64,000 nt of DNA from Favolaschia claudopus (GCA_037176885.1 JAWWNJ010000040.1:806001-870000), one strand, 5' to 3'. Positions 22,041 through 33,200 are shown, counted from the stretch's first letter. The notes: generated from the sequence alone by a model not told the origin. A program made the numbers and translations.

Positions 22041-22134
22041 GGGCTGCCGAGGCCCTCCCTTGCTGTAGAGGTATTGCGGACTCGAGAGCCGAGTCATCTG
22101 CCCAAAAGTAGACAAAAAATCATATTTCTCACGT
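22041..22134 (+). repeat. Split direct repeat B2 (right end)
   Basis: Identical to B1. The element's right border is at or near 22134; a TCTCTC run follows. Confidence 0.9.
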
Positions 22135-22798
22135 ATCTCTCTCTCTCTCAGTGACTAGCGCCAATCCCCTGTTTCCAGCACAGGCTGTAAACTTCCCTCA
22201 GCACCTACTGGACACTATCGAAAGCCTCAGGCAACCTCGACCTCCGCAAACGCAGTAACTGAGTGGAGGTAAATGGAACCGGTGTTTCTCACGATATCTA
22301 AAAAAAGCCTGTCCTTGTTTATCCTTACAGGAATCTACAAGCTGTCATCCGAGCACAACTTCTTTCCAGGGGGTCGATCGTACAACGCAATCAGGGAACT
22401 GACCGGCCGTTTGAATGGCTGGACCTCTGGCTAAAACCCGTAGGACCTAAGAGGAGTTCTCCCCTCCGAGGTAAAAATCCCCAGAATCCACCAGTAACCC
22501 AACGCAATTGTACGTCTTCCCTTTGCCGAAGCATGCACACCACCCGCTGACGCGAGCCCAGGGACTTTAGGGTGGTAGGGTGATTTTTGTTTTATTTGAT
22601 ACCACCAAAAACAGTAACCAAAAAACAACCAGGTCCAAAATCGGCACGAGGAAAAGTGTTGGAAGGATAAACAAGCCGAGTCAGTACGAGTCACGTACCG
22701 AGTCAGGTTGCACAGGATCGTTGATACGCTGGCGTAGAGACGCACAGCCGACCGCAATACGATGAGATCCAGCTGGGCTGGATCGGGATGTTTTCTTC
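22135..22798. other. No gene recognised
   Basis: Only short frames without domains. Confidence 0.35.
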
Positions 22799-23310
22799 AT
22801 GCAGAAAGCTCATTTGCGGCCAGACCAATCTGAGATGGTGAGAGGTTTGGAAGGGTTTGACTTCTTTATGATGTCACGAAAGATGCCGGAGGGACAGGAC
22901 ACGTACGGGGGAGTTTGCGCATTTGTACATGTGCGCAAGTCTCTGAAGGCAAAACTGGATATCGAGAGATCGTCACCGGATATCCTCGTCTTGCGCATCG
23001 GCGATATGCACTTCGTCAATGCTTATGTAGCAGGAGAGCACTCAAGTGCGACAAGACACTTTGCCGAGGGGCAGGCTCTCCATCCTTGGGACACTTTCTC
23101 TGTGCTTGTTAGAGAGATGTCCGAGGCGGGCCTAGCTTTCTCAGCTCATGGTGATCTCAATGGTAGATCTGGCCCATTGTGCCCACAATGCGTGGAGCAC
23201 CCGCCCCGTATCGCCACAAAATGGTCGTAAACAGCCAAGGTCGGAAATTGTTTGCGCTCTGCGAGGAGAACAACTTGCGGGTGGTCAATGGTGATTCACA
23301 AGTTGAATAG
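22799..23310 (+). pseudogene. LINE-type endonuclease (EEP) fragment, frameshifted
   Basis: The frame from 22799 encodes GFDFFMMSRKMPEGQDTYGG, then DIERSSPDILVLRIGDMHFV, NAYVAG and FSAHGDLNGRSG. These resemble the endonuclease/exonuclease/phosphatase fold, where GDLNGR is the conserved G-D-x-N motif. The frame stops at 23230, while the expected continuation (QGRKLFALCEENNLRVVNGD) follows in another frame from about 23222. The first catalytic Asn/Glu blocks lie upstream or are lost. No reverse transcriptase follows; an RT fragment of similar style is at 58650-59370. It is probably a dead piece of a non-LTR retrotransposon, but a stand-alone EEP gene cannot be excluded. Confidence 0.6.
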
Positions 23311-24353
23311 CACAAAAGGGTGGAGCCGTTCGCGAGATATCGAGCCGTCAAGTTGTCAGATTTTGGCTGTTTTTGCCATTTTTTGGCAGTCTTTCAGTTG
23401 CGGCAAAATCAAATGTCCCTACCATAAAGGAAATTTGAATCAATCTCGACCTTTTGCCCAATTACACATGCTTTGAAGGAGATTTCTGGTGATAGAAAGA
23501 TTGAGGAGACATCTAGGACCTACCCTGAACTTTGAGACTTTTAATTTGACCCAGTAACGAGTGAGTTATGGCTCCAGTCATCTGAATACAATCTGAGACG
23601 AAAAGGCCGAATAAGATTGGTCCAAGCGATGTAGTACGATATTTCCTGCCACACTATCGTCCCATTCTTTGTTTCCCCGACACCCTCCAACAATGGAAAA
23701 GCAAATGTTCTTACCATAAAAGGAAATTCCAATCAAACAAGACCTTTTTGGTCCTTTTTCTTTATTGACATAAGCGAAGGCCGATCACCGCCGAGATGAC
23801 AGGGTGATTCGTAATGACTCAAATCTGACAACTCAGTGAATGGGATACGCGAGTGATACGCGTGCAACTGTACTCAAGATGTACTTACCGTTTGCTTTCC
23901 TTCGCCAGCCTTCCACCAGTGTATTGAGCCATGTCCCTGGATCTTCACACCCCCATCCTTCTCGCTATGCCGCGGCCAGTGTTGTCCTTTAAAAGAGACT
24001 CTCATCTAATTCTATTCCTTAGCTTTATAGCAATGGATAGTAACTGGGTCCGCCTCAAACTAAATGAAGGTGAACGACTGGCAGGTATTCATAGTTAAGC
24101 AAAACAGCTTACTGTTGTTCAACAGGTTTGAAGCGCCGCCCTTCTATCAGGGCTCTATGCGCTGGTTGGCGATCTCCCCTTCGTCGTGTCACCTTGAAAA
24201 AAGAGAATATGCACTTCCCCGCATTTAAAATCACTCCAGGTGGCTCATCAGAACAGAAATTTGAGGCTCACCTTGTGGATTGCGATCGCGATCAGCAATG
24301 GCTCAGCAGCGGCCGACTTCCATGAGTATGAAGATCTGCACCAATTTGTGCGG
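23311..24353. other. No gene; diverged direct repeat
   Basis: About 23409-23462 and 23702-23756 share CAAATGT..CTACCATAAA.GGAAATT followed by AATCAA and GACCTTTT. Nothing else recognised. Confidence 0.4.
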
Positions 24354-24358
24354 GTTCG

Positions 24359-24559
24359 TGTGACGGAAGCGAGAGGGAGTCGAGTTCCGGCACAAGGGGA
24401 TCAACAAAGAACTGGTGTAAGTACTAAATTGACCAAAGGAAAGCTATCTACGACAGAACCTAACTACTTATACAGAAATTCGGAGGCTGTGTATACGAGT
24501 CTTGGCAACGACTCGGGCAAATCTCGCCGTGAGCTGATGCGAGCGGTAGATCCGTCACA
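24359..24559 (+). mobile_element. Solo LTR related to the gag-only element
   Basis: A 201-bp sequence starting TGTGACGGAAGCGA and ending GATCCGTCACA, clearly homologous to but diverged from the LTR at 5627. It is flanked by a perfect 5-bp duplication GTTCG (24354-24358, 24560-24564). It is the product of LTR-LTR recombination of an older insertion. Confidence 0.9.
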
Positions 24560-24564
24560 GTTCG

Positions 24565-24858
24565 TAACACATACCAGGTTACCAGGTGACAAACTTGTGC
24601 TAACAGAGGTACTACATATGTACCTGCATAATTGTAAAAGGCTTATGTACACCCATGGTTCTTTACCCTGAAGCTTTTCGGGCCCAGTGATTGGGGGAGC
24701 TTGCTCCCCCTTTTCTCAGAGCGGTAACTTACCTAAATGTGATGTGGCTGTGTCGAGTACTTGTGATGGGTGCTGTCAATCGCACAGCGGCTTGATAAGC
24801 ACATGATCCCGGTATGCAGCAAATATAGTTCCCCAAGTTAGCAGTCGACGGGTTGACG
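24565..24858. other. No gene; small hairpin
   Basis: GGGGGAGCTTGCTCCCCC at about 24695 is a perfect short hairpin. No gene recognised. Confidence 0.35.
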
Positions 24859-24860
24859 TT

Positions 24861-26009
24861 TTACAGCAGTTTGCAGATGTAATGACACCACGTCGCATCA
24901 CATGTAAAGAAAGCACGAAAAACACGTCTTCTTGTATCGCCTCGTTCTTGCTCGTTTCTTGCCCAATCTCGACTATTCTTGTAAGTATGAGGTCGCCTTA
25001 CAGCCTTTCCGGACGAATCTGACGCAGACACTGCACCGCCTCGCCGTGCCGTCTGTTGTCGACGTCCCCTTTCAGGTCGAATAGCATCAATGGCCATAGG
25101 CGTAGGAGCTACTGAACGTGGAGAGGGGGACGGGATGGCAGTGGGCATGGACACCGAGGGGGCATAAGGAGTAGAGCTGGGGCGGGGAGTAGGAATTGGG
25201 GACGCCATTACCTGCGTAGGAATAGAGATGGTGGCAGGGTTATGGGGTAGGGAGTGAGAGGCGGGGTAGGAAGACTCCTGTGGTGCAAATCGCACCCCAG
25301 ACTTCCTTGGCTGTGTAGCGGCACCTGGGTGCGGCTGAGCACTGGCCGCTGGAGGGGGTGGAACCGGAGCTGGTGGCTGAGACGGATGGACGGGGTGTGC
25401 GCGCTTCTTCAGCGGGCGAGCTCCCTCGCCAGAAGCGTTCGGCAAAACCGGCACCGGGCCAGGAGGGGGAGGAGCAGGGTCCCCCGAAAGGCGTGACGGA
25501 CCTTTCTTCTTAGAGCGGATACGCTTACGCATGAAACGCTTCCCAAGCGCAATTAGCGCTTCACCGATTTGCTGGTCGGTACCACGGATAGATACACGGC
25601 GCTCCAAGGGGGAAGCCTTATCAGTATAGGCTCGAAGTTGGGCGCCGGAGATGTCGTGCGACTGATGAAGACCCTTACCACCACGGCCAACGATATGCCC
25701 GACAACCGAGTCAGGCACCACAAGCGTACACGAGTAGCGGGACGGTGCGTCCTGTGCAGTAGGGAGGGTTTCGGCGAGTGGTATGGCGGTGTGGCCGACA
25801 GCGATGATGGCAGGGGTAGGGGCCGGGGTTGAAGGTTCAGAGCCCCAGCGAGCGCCATCCCAGGAGAAGCGCCAGGCATGCCCTCGGGGAGTAGAGGCTG
25901 CAGTGTCCCCAAACTCAAGACGATCAAGACGGTCGTGGACGCGCTGTAGTTCGCTTCGAAGGAGAGTGCAGTAGGAATAAAGGTCCTGAGGAACTGCGGG
26001 GGTTGCCAT
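24861..26009 (-). CDS. KH-domain protein
   Basis: A 382-codon intact frame. Residues 92-160 form a KH RNA-binding domain, with LVVPDSVVGHIVGRGGKG containing the GxxG loop (GRGG, residues 108-111). Next come a basic patch (RKRIRSKKK), a long Pro/Ser/Ala-rich stretch (about 170-340) and a basic end. The last 20 or so residues (FFTCDATWCHYICKLL) are encoded by the left terminal repeat. The opposite arm encodes almost the same peptide in its own outward frame. ATG at 26009 has a good context, a pyrimidine-rich leader and a TATA box about 175 bp upstream. RNA binding is supported; its role in a mobile unit is unknown, perhaps Gag- or ORF1-like. Confidence 0.7.
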   Translation of the reverse strand: MATPAVPQDLYSYCTLLRSELQRVHDRLDRLEFGDTAASTPRGHAWRFSWDGARWGSEPSTPAPTPAIIAVGHTAIPLAETLPTAQDAPSRYSCTLVVPDSVVGHIVGRGGKGLHQSHDISGAQLRAYTDKASPLERRVSIRGTDQQIGEALIALGKRFMRKRIRSKKKGPSRLSGDPAPPPPGPVPVLPNASGEGARPLKKRAHPVHPSQPPAPVPPPPAASAQPHPGAATQPRKSGVRFAPQESSYPASHSLPHNPATISIPTQVMASPIPTPRPSSTPYAPSVSMPTAIPSPSPRSVAPTPMAIDAIRPERGRRQQTARRGGAVSASDSSGKAVRRPHTYKNSRDWARNEQERGDTRRRVFRAFFTCDATWCHYICKLL

Positions 26010-26183
26010 AGCAAGGGAGGTGTAAGGTCGATGGTAGGATGAGGGCAGAGTAGGAAGTAGGGTGGTCGGCTGGGGCTAGGAGAGTGCCAGAGTCGAATAG
26101 AAGGTTTGTTATGCTGTAAGGGGAGAAGGGCCCAGGAGCCAAGTCGATAACAAACCTGGGGATCAGAGATCCCCAGCGGACTA

Positions 26184-26191
26184 CTTATATA
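26184..26191 (-). promoter_or_regulatory. Candidate TATA box for the KH gene
   Basis: Minus strand TATATAAG, followed by a C/T-rich leader to the ATG at 26009. Typical fungal core-promoter layout; no direct evidence of a start site. Confidence 0.45.
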
Positions 26192-27121
26192 CAAGAGGTG
26201 ACGTAAGATATGACATAAGTGAGCACACAGCATGATGTCTTGGAGACAGAGAACTTCTGCCCAAGTCAAAGGACGTCCTAGCTGTGGAATCCCCTGACAG
26301 GGATTTCCTTTTTGAGAAGCGCGGAAAAAATTCTGTCATTCTCATTACTTTCCGGAAAGGCTGTAATCCGGGCCTCAAGACGCTGGTATTTTATTGGCAA
26401 AATTCCGACTTTCATTTTGGCCGACATCCACTTGACACCCAGCTTCTCCAACATTGTCGCGCTCGGCGCGATTCTGGACGGAATCGCCCATGTGTAGGCG
26501 CACTTGGAAGGCATTCTTGGTCGCTCTTGGCATATGTGCAATAGGGTTCGCTGCAATGTATGTGTGGTAAAGTGGCTAATAGTAAGTAAGCCACGCAGAC
26601 TGTGGCAAACGAGCAAAAAAATAGAATACGCCACAGCGAAAAATTAGCGTCCTTTCCTTTTGAGGACGCACCCCTGGTGCTATACACCGCACGGCAGAGA
26701 ATTGCTACTTACGCGCGCCTGAGAAGGAACAAAACCAGAGAACAAAACTGTGATCACGGTGGAAGTAGAGAAGAGACACGAGAACAATAAGTTATCTAAC
26801 TGGAATCCGCGCTACAAATGCATATAGATTGAAAGCGACTAGAACTGCCTTCCTAACGCGCCTACACACGAGCTCCAGAATTGCGTCCAAGACGGCGATG
26901 ACGATGACGAGCAAGGTGGATGTCGGCCAAAATGAAGTCAGGATTTCGGCGATAAAAGATAGTCGTTTTGAAGCCCGCATTACGGCGAGTCCTCCAATAC
27001 CAAAATCATGCTATTTGTTGTCGAAACGAGAGAGATACGAAGGAGAGAAGAAGACGTGTTTTTGTGCTTTCTTCTCATGTGATGCGACGTGGTGTCATTA
27101 CATCTGCAAACTGCTGTAAAA

Positions 27122-28080
27122 GGTACAATTCCAAGTAAGCGTTTGCTTTTTCAATGAGTGTCGCGAAAGGATCAAGAAAGGATCGTCTTCCTCTTGAACT
27201 TCGATTCCGTATGTTATGCCAAGAATAATGGCTCCCGTCAGTCTAAAATTGTCATGACATGTGAGAACGAACGGAATAGAAGAAGTTAAATTGAACTTAC
27301 TTCCTTAGATGGTAACTTATAGAGTAGCGTCGGCACCGGGGTTCAATACTCGTCATCACAGAAAGTAACCGAAAATTGCAACATCTCGACACGGTCACAT
27401 GATGATGTCGCGCTGCTTGGACCTCAAAATATAATGTATCATAGTATAATCTCGTATGTGGTATGAAATCTGGGGCAAACAAGGTTGTCTTGCTTAATTA
27501 GAGTGTCACGATACTAATCCATACATACAATACAAGACAGCTTGTCCAATCTGCAAAATAACCGTAGATGTCCCACCTTGGGTACGGCACTCAAGGTGTG
27601 TGAATCAGTTTCAGACCATGGCAGACCAGCACAATCACAATCATTGTACCATTTATGTTCACCCTCAATGCCGCACCTTTCTGTGGATAGAGTATCAAAG
27701 TGGCCCTGTACTTGATCAATAAGACTAATAACTCACTGACTCTGACAGCGAAAGAGCTGAATCAACGCAGAAAAACAGTTCAAGTTCAACCTTAGCCGGG
27801 AATGCCCGAGAAGCTGTCAAATTTCCGCGGGATTGATCGGCCCGCAGTTTAAACTCCGGTCAGTATCAGTATCAGTATCTGACCACCGCCATGAGTAACC
27901 GGCCGCGAGCCTCGAGGCTCTCGTGCCTTAATTAAGGCAATGTATTTATCGATATTATTTGAAATTCATATCTTGAAGGCGCTTCTCCCGCAACACCACC
28001 TCTAAAAGATTTCTTCTTCCTGTAATGCTGTTTTCAAGTCACAACATTATTTTGTCGAGTTCAAGGCGTACAAGGTACAA
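27122..28080. other. No gene; short tandem repeat
   Basis: A (TCAGTA)n run lies at about 27857-27880. A 30-bp word (ACTCGTCATCACAGAAAGTA and on) at 27347 recurs at 39197. No gene recognised. Confidence 0.35.
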
Positions 28081-28083
28081 GGG

Positions 28084-28190
28084 CGGTATATATAGCTGCT
28101 AGCTGCGTCTCCTTCGACAGTACTCTCCAGTCCTGTCCCGCCGCAACCCTTACCCTCCAAGTCACTTTCGTCCTCGCACTCACACTCCGA
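28084..28190 (+). promoter_or_regulatory. Orphan core-promoter-like segment
   Basis: GGCGGTATATATAGCTGC followed by a C/T-rich leader resembles a fungal core promoter. No matching gene follows in this direction, so it may be a truncated gene's 5' end. Confidence 0.3.
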
Positions 28191-28191
28191 G

Positions 28192-28521
28192 CTATCCGGG
28201 GGAGAATCCCATTACCGTGAACTCCAAGAACTTAACCATGTAGGAGGCAAGCTTGTAACCTGGTGCCACATCGCCCAAGAGTGGGTAAAAGTACCAAGGT
28301 AAATATCTTCTCGACTTGTACTCGTAGCAAGGCCACAACGCATAACCAACGCCGGGCCCGTTGATGTTGCTGCCTCTGGGTTTGAAAAAGCTTACGCTAA
28401 TAAGAATCCTTTCTTTTGCCCCCATGCCAAATCGGACGGCTAAAAATACAATGCCCTCGTTATGCGAGTTGGCGGACGGTTCGAAGGCTCTGTAGCTGAT
28501 TTTTACTACGCTCGGGACCAC
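28192..28521 (-). CDS. Hypothetical 109-codon ORF
   Basis: An open minus-strand frame with an aromatic-rich C-terminal half (YALWPCYEYKSRRYLPWYFY). The family is not recognised. It may be a fragment, because neighbouring sequence is repeat debris. No start context, intron or partner gene supports it strongly. Confidence 0.2.
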   Translation of the reverse strand: MVPSVVKISYRAFEPSANSHNEGIVFLAVRFGMGAKERILISVSFFKPRGSNINGPGVGYALWPCYEYKSRRYLPWYFYPLLGDVAPGYKLASYMVKFLEFTVMGFSPG

Positions 28522-28557
28522 GCATGCCCCTTCAAAAGTCTGTGATAGTCTCTTCTT

Positions 28558-29480
28558 TTGCCGAAACTTGTTTTCACAGTTCTTGTCGAGCCGCTGTCCA
28601 AGCCGAAGGTGCTTTTGACCCGGAGCGATCTTGAGGAGTATCGTCGTAAGGTCTTGTCTGCGACTTTGGTGTGCTTGCTAACACTTTTATCAGGCGCTCA
28701 AGATGACGAGGAAGCTTCTGATGCTGAAGAGCATTCATCCCCTATGCCACAAGCCTCCCAGTCCTCGACCTCAAGCGCAGCTTCCGCATTGTCAACCACT
28801 TCTACCATCTCTCGGCTGGTGGTGGAGGCCCAACTCACCCCTTCTGCCCGCAGTTACGCACTTCCAGCAACCTCCAGGCCATTGCTGCCCATTCCAATTG
28901 GGGGCGGTACTGTGCTCGCAGATGGCGTGCGTACAAAGTCGTTCTATTCACATAGTGTTGCAGATGCACGCAAGACACCAGGTTCGGCAATTGTTACTTG
29001 CCCCCTCTTTCACTGTTTTGATGCACTCCACGGTTTTCGGACTTCGATATAATGAACTACATTCTGGATATAGATTTCTCTGGAGTGCTCCAAGGTACGG
29101 GAATGCCTATCTCCTGTCGATCACCAGTCTAATCAGTGTACAGAGGACCCATCTGTGCATCCAGCATGGAATATGGATGAACCTCATGTTACCCTCCAGG
29201 TCTACGATCAACGGCTGTACCCTCGATGCCTCGACCGTACCTTTAATTTTCTCAACTTCATGTACAAGCCGCTCGGACAGGCCTAGGTGATTAGACAGTT
29301 GAACGGCGCACTTGGGGTTCCATACAAAGACTTTGCGAACCTCGTCCGCTGCAGTGTTCTTTGTGATGGATGTCTAGCCCAGTTTTCGGGGCACGGGTAT
29401 GATGCCCATCTTCAAGATGGAAAATGTACCAATCATCCAGACCTGCGTTCCGGTGAGGTCTAAACTCTGCAAACTACAAT
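28558..29480 (+). pseudogene. Unassigned gene remnant with Cys/His-rich end
   Basis: Frames here are broken. A Ser-rich stretch (28700-29000) is followed at about 29180-29456 by a readable segment: VYDQRLYPRCLDRTFNFLNF, a TAG, then GVPYKDFANLVRCSVLCDGC, HLQDGKCTNH. The C-x2-C...H...C-x2-H pattern could bind zinc. A GT..AG intron may begin after the last segment (GTGAGG near 29453). The family is not recognised; the in-frame TAG near 29285 argues for decay. Confidence 0.3.
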
Positions 29481-30160
29481 TGGATTCTAACGACAAAGCC
29501 TAGTCAACGAGATCAGCATTTTCGAGCCTGAATTCAAGTTTCGCACGTTTCGCAACGATGAGACCCCAAAGAGCGTCAAGTTTTGGAGGCAGTTCACACG
29601 ATGGAACGCCGTAGCCAAGCCCAGCCAAATGTCGGAAATCGGGCCCGAATTGGGCCGGAGAGTTGACCGAGAAGCCCGAGGCTTGAGCTCAACAGCCGGC
29701 GCAACAGCGCCGCAGGGCGGAAGGCCCCGAGCCATGGCTCGGACAGTAGGAGGGAGGGCCCGCTCGCTGTGTCGGGCTTAATTTCTATAGCTTGTGAAAG
29801 TTCACAATATATTGAGTGACACTCAATATATATTGACCGCCAACTCACACTATATATTGTCTGTCTCGTCAAGCTATACACACCATATTGCGACTTGTAG
29901 CTCTATTTAGATGCAAATATATGAGGTACATTTGTATCATAAGGGGTTTTGAATTTTTTTACACAACGAACAGCATACTATGCTACAGTGGTGGCAAATA
30001 GAAATTGCCGTGGCTTTTTGGCCAAAGTCTTGCTGTATACTTCACCGAATGACCTGAAAAAAAATGCAGAGATAAGTACATGATACCTCTGTACCGCTTG
30101 GAACACTCAGCTATATATTATGCCCTGACAATGCATCAATAACAGGACAGTTTCTGATTA
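29481..30160. other. No gene recognised
   Basis: AT-rich with ATATATTG words at 29800-29870 in both orientations; no gene or clear termini. Confidence 0.35.
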
Positions 30161-30264
30161 TTGCCATATCTGGAAAGACTCAATGTATCCTCAGCAAAAA
30201 AGTGTCATCCTATTATGACACTTTTTTTTGCTGAGGGTACATTGTGTTTTTCCGGATATGGCAA
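30161..30264. repeat. 104-bp near-perfect hairpin
   Basis: TTGCCATATCTGGAAA...AGTGTCAT folds onto ATGACACTTTTTTTTGCTGA...CCGGATATGGCAA with few mismatches and a loop of about 6 nt. It may be a tiny foldback MITE or, if transcribed, a small-RNA hairpin precursor. Confidence 0.75.
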
Positions 30265-30545
30265 AAAGCGGAAACCATCCATTATTGATATCCACTGTAG
30301 AGAGAAGTCGCAGCCGGAACAGCCGCGCGTGCGCTGGCTCGTTCGGCCGTGGCATGGGGCCAGCCTGACCGCGCGACCGCGGTCGGCATGACTGTGCCCG
30401 CACGGCCATCTCAGCTGCGTTATGGCCAATTTCGCGGTCAACCTGGCTGCGCTACCACAGCCAGCGCGACCGTGGCCCACAGTCAGTGCAGCCGCGCCTT
30501 CACAGTCAGCCTAGCAGTACCCTCACAGTCATTGTACTCTTTGGT

Positions 30546-33200
30546 TGCGCTCGATCCAATTCGTGATAAAATCTTGTATTACTATTCAATCTACATACTG
30601 CTACTACCCCCAAGCTGTACTATAGACCATTATACCTCTGCAATTGATAATCCTCACAATCCTAGCAAAGGGAATCAGTTAAGGAACTTCCATGAGCTAC
30701 CCACTCACTGGCCGAGCAAATATCCTCTCAGACCACGCCCGACGCGCCGTCTCCTATCCAACTCCATATCAGAATCGTAAAAGTATTCACCATTGCACAG
30801 CACTCACCTAGACACGTTTTTGGTGAATCTATGACATATCTCAGAATCATATTCGTCGCTCGATGTGACGGCACTTAGCTGTAACCAAACCACATATTGT
30901 TCACGAAATCTGAGGTCAGCGAGATTCTCCTCTAGGTAATGATGCACCTTTTTGAATGGTGCGCGTCGTCCCGTTGGTTCGCAATATGAGTGGGGGCGGA
31001 ATCAGCGAGGTTCTCTTACAGACGGCAATGTACCTTTTATTACTGGCGCGCATAATGAGCTGGTGCTGTCCACCATATGTTAGCTATTGTATATACTATA
31101 TCTTATATCTTACATACCTTCGAAGGTCCAAATTCATGTCGACCGATCTATCCAAAGAAATTCCCGTTAGCAAGCGACATCAAGTGTTCGCGATACCTGT
31201 AGAATCCTACCTTAGCTTCAACTGGGCCGCAAAGCCGACCTATACGAAACTCACGAGAGTGAAGCCGGCACCGTCTTGAGAGTCACCCCAGAAGTCACTC
31301 AATAAATCAGTGCTGATAAATGTATGGCGAAGCGACTCACCGCGCACGTCGATTTCGCTCGTTCTACTAGATTGGATGCTGACTTGCTGAATTTTAGAGT
31401 CGAAAATGCGCGTCTGATGGCGCGAGGCGGGGACTTAGGTGTTGTCCGGTCAGAAGACGGTGGGGTCGGGATAGTTGGTGGCGGCGGGAGACGAAGGTGG
31501 TGATGGCGAGAGAAGCGCGGGGGATTGCGGTCGCGTGGGAAACGGCGTTGAGAGAGCGGCGAAGAGGGAGTAGCGGGAGCGCCGTGTCGAGGGCTTGAGG
31601 GGCAGGATTGGTGGAGATCGGAAACGAGCGAATGGCGGCGGTGTGGGGCTTGGATGGAGGATTTGAGGTAGAAGGCGGAGTGTTGGCGAGGAAGGCAGCG
31701 GTGTCAAAGCCTGATTGACGACATGCTGTCAAGTTCCCTTGGGGACGATGGCGGCGGGCGGCGGTAGCGAATAGGAGTTGGGTGGGATTGCGAGGTAGGC
31801 GGTAGTTGGGCTGCGGAACGGCGGCGAGGTAGACATAGCGTAGAGTAGACACAGGGAACGTGGGGGAAAGTGGCGGCGGGGCGTCAGCGTCGTCATAGAG
31901 AGAGGGAGGTAAGGGTCAGGCTTGCGTGAGCGGACGTGGACGGCGTTGCTGATTGAACGAGCGCATCTTGACGGCCCTCGAGTGTGGCGTTCGTTGTCGT
32001 GCTGGAATTGACGTGTCGGTATGAGGGTTGTGGAGTGTGGAGGTGGAAGGGTCGAGGGCGCCGTTTCGAGCGAGGAAGCTGGTGTGGTGTAACGGGTCTT
32101 GAAGTGAGTCAGTTATGCGCAGAGACGCAGCAATGAGAGTTACTCGCCCAGTATCCAACGTCGACACATTTCCCAGGATACTTCCAAACGTCGCAAACGA
32201 ATCCTGGCACTTGACGAGCCCGCCGGCGACCATCCAGTCAAATGTGTCGAATGAGAAGCCTCCGCAGGGAGCTGCGAATTGAGCTCGTTGAGGGTAGAGG
32301 AGGGAGGAGGGGCAAAGAGGAGGAGAGACATTTTCGCGCTCAGCAGAAGGAGCTGAAGGGAGGTGGATGAGACCGACGAGGGGGAGAGAGTTAATGACAC
32401 ACGCACCTTTAATCAGAATACAAGGTGGCCGATGGCGTGTTGCAGAAATTGGTGATTGGGAATGAGATCGTGGCGGAAACGAGCGGTTGACGAGCGAATT
32501 GACGAGGCGGAACGTTGAGGAGTGTCGAGGTGGTTGAATCCGAGTCTCTCCGCATACGTTCCCATCAAGTCTTGAAGCTAATTGCAAAGTATCGAGAGGC
32601 TGAGGAGCGCGTGAATCAGCGATGCAAATGATGGTCATACCATGTCCCTCGTGCCGGTCAAAGACGGTGGGAGGGGATAGTTGGCAAGCTCAAAAGAATT
32701 CAAACGTTTCATAGTCGTCAGAGCACCCGGATGAGGCACTTGAACGCGTCTTACGGGCGCGAAGGCGCAATGTCGATGTCAGCCTCAGAGGCCGAAATTT
32801 GGGCATTATCGGGTCGTCTCAGCGGCGTGGGACGTGTCGATGACCTGCATGAGTTGGCTTGTATCATCTTCAGGTGCATTGAGGGAAGCCGCGGGACGAG
32901 CCACAAGATGAAGGAAGAGGGAAAGGAGCGATGTGTTATGTACATGTCACTGATGTCATGTAATCACGTGACTGACACGTCGCGTTTTTGCCAAGTCCGA
33001 AAGTTGCGTTTCCAACGGTTCGGCCGAAAATTCTCAAAAATTCAGATAAATTCCAGAATTATTGGTCCGCTGTGCTGGTGGGTCCCTTAAATCTCCCATG
33101 AGTATGCGGCCTGTATTTCTTGCCAACTGCGGAAATTTTTAGGATGCCAGGTTTTTGCCAGATTCAACAAATTGAAATCTGCCCCGAAGACACTAAAGAC
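30546..33200. other. No gene recognised; GC-rich false frames
   Basis: Minus-strand frames at 31394-31852 and 31916-32638 are long, but their composition is Ser/Pro/Arg-rich and fits GC-rich non-coding DNA. A plus ORF at 32731-33090 has no domain. Confidence 0.35.

Larger units (their letters stand above)
20208..22134 (+). mobile_element. Tyrosine-recombinase element with split direct repeats
   Basis: The order is A1 (20208-20307), recombinase ORF, B1 (21780-21873), A2 (21875-21974), B2 (22041-22134). A1 and A2 are identical over 100 bp, and B1 and B2 over 94 bp; B1 and A2 are one base apart. This A1-ORF-B1A2-B2 layout is the known signature of PAT/Ngaro-type DIRS retrotransposons. Here there is no gag, reverse transcriptase, RNase H or methyltransferase: the element is under 2 kb and encodes the recombinase alone. 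Identical repeats and an open frame imply recent activity. Confidence 0.85.
24859..27121. mobile_element. Inverted-repeat unit carrying a KH-domain gene
   Basis: The left end TTTTACAGCAGTTTGCAGAT is mirrored by the right end ATCTGCAAACTGCTGTAAAA. The arms extend about 70-100 bp with mismatches (24859-24955, 27015-27121). A second, more diverged inverted pair lies inside (about 26340-26560 against 26800-27000), sharing TGGATGTCGGCCAAAATGAA. The unit encodes one KH protein and no transposase. No target duplication was found. It could be a non-autonomous DNA transposon that captured a gene, or a foldback unit. Confidence 0.6.

Noticed and set aside
25553..26269. 238-codon minus-strand ORF overlapping the KH gene
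   Set aside because: Shadow frame; the KH domain is in the other frame.
31394..32638. Long minus-strand ORFs (152 and 240 codons)
   Set aside because: Ser/Pro/Arg-rich composition typical of GC-rich non-coding DNA, no domain, and overlapping frames are equally open.
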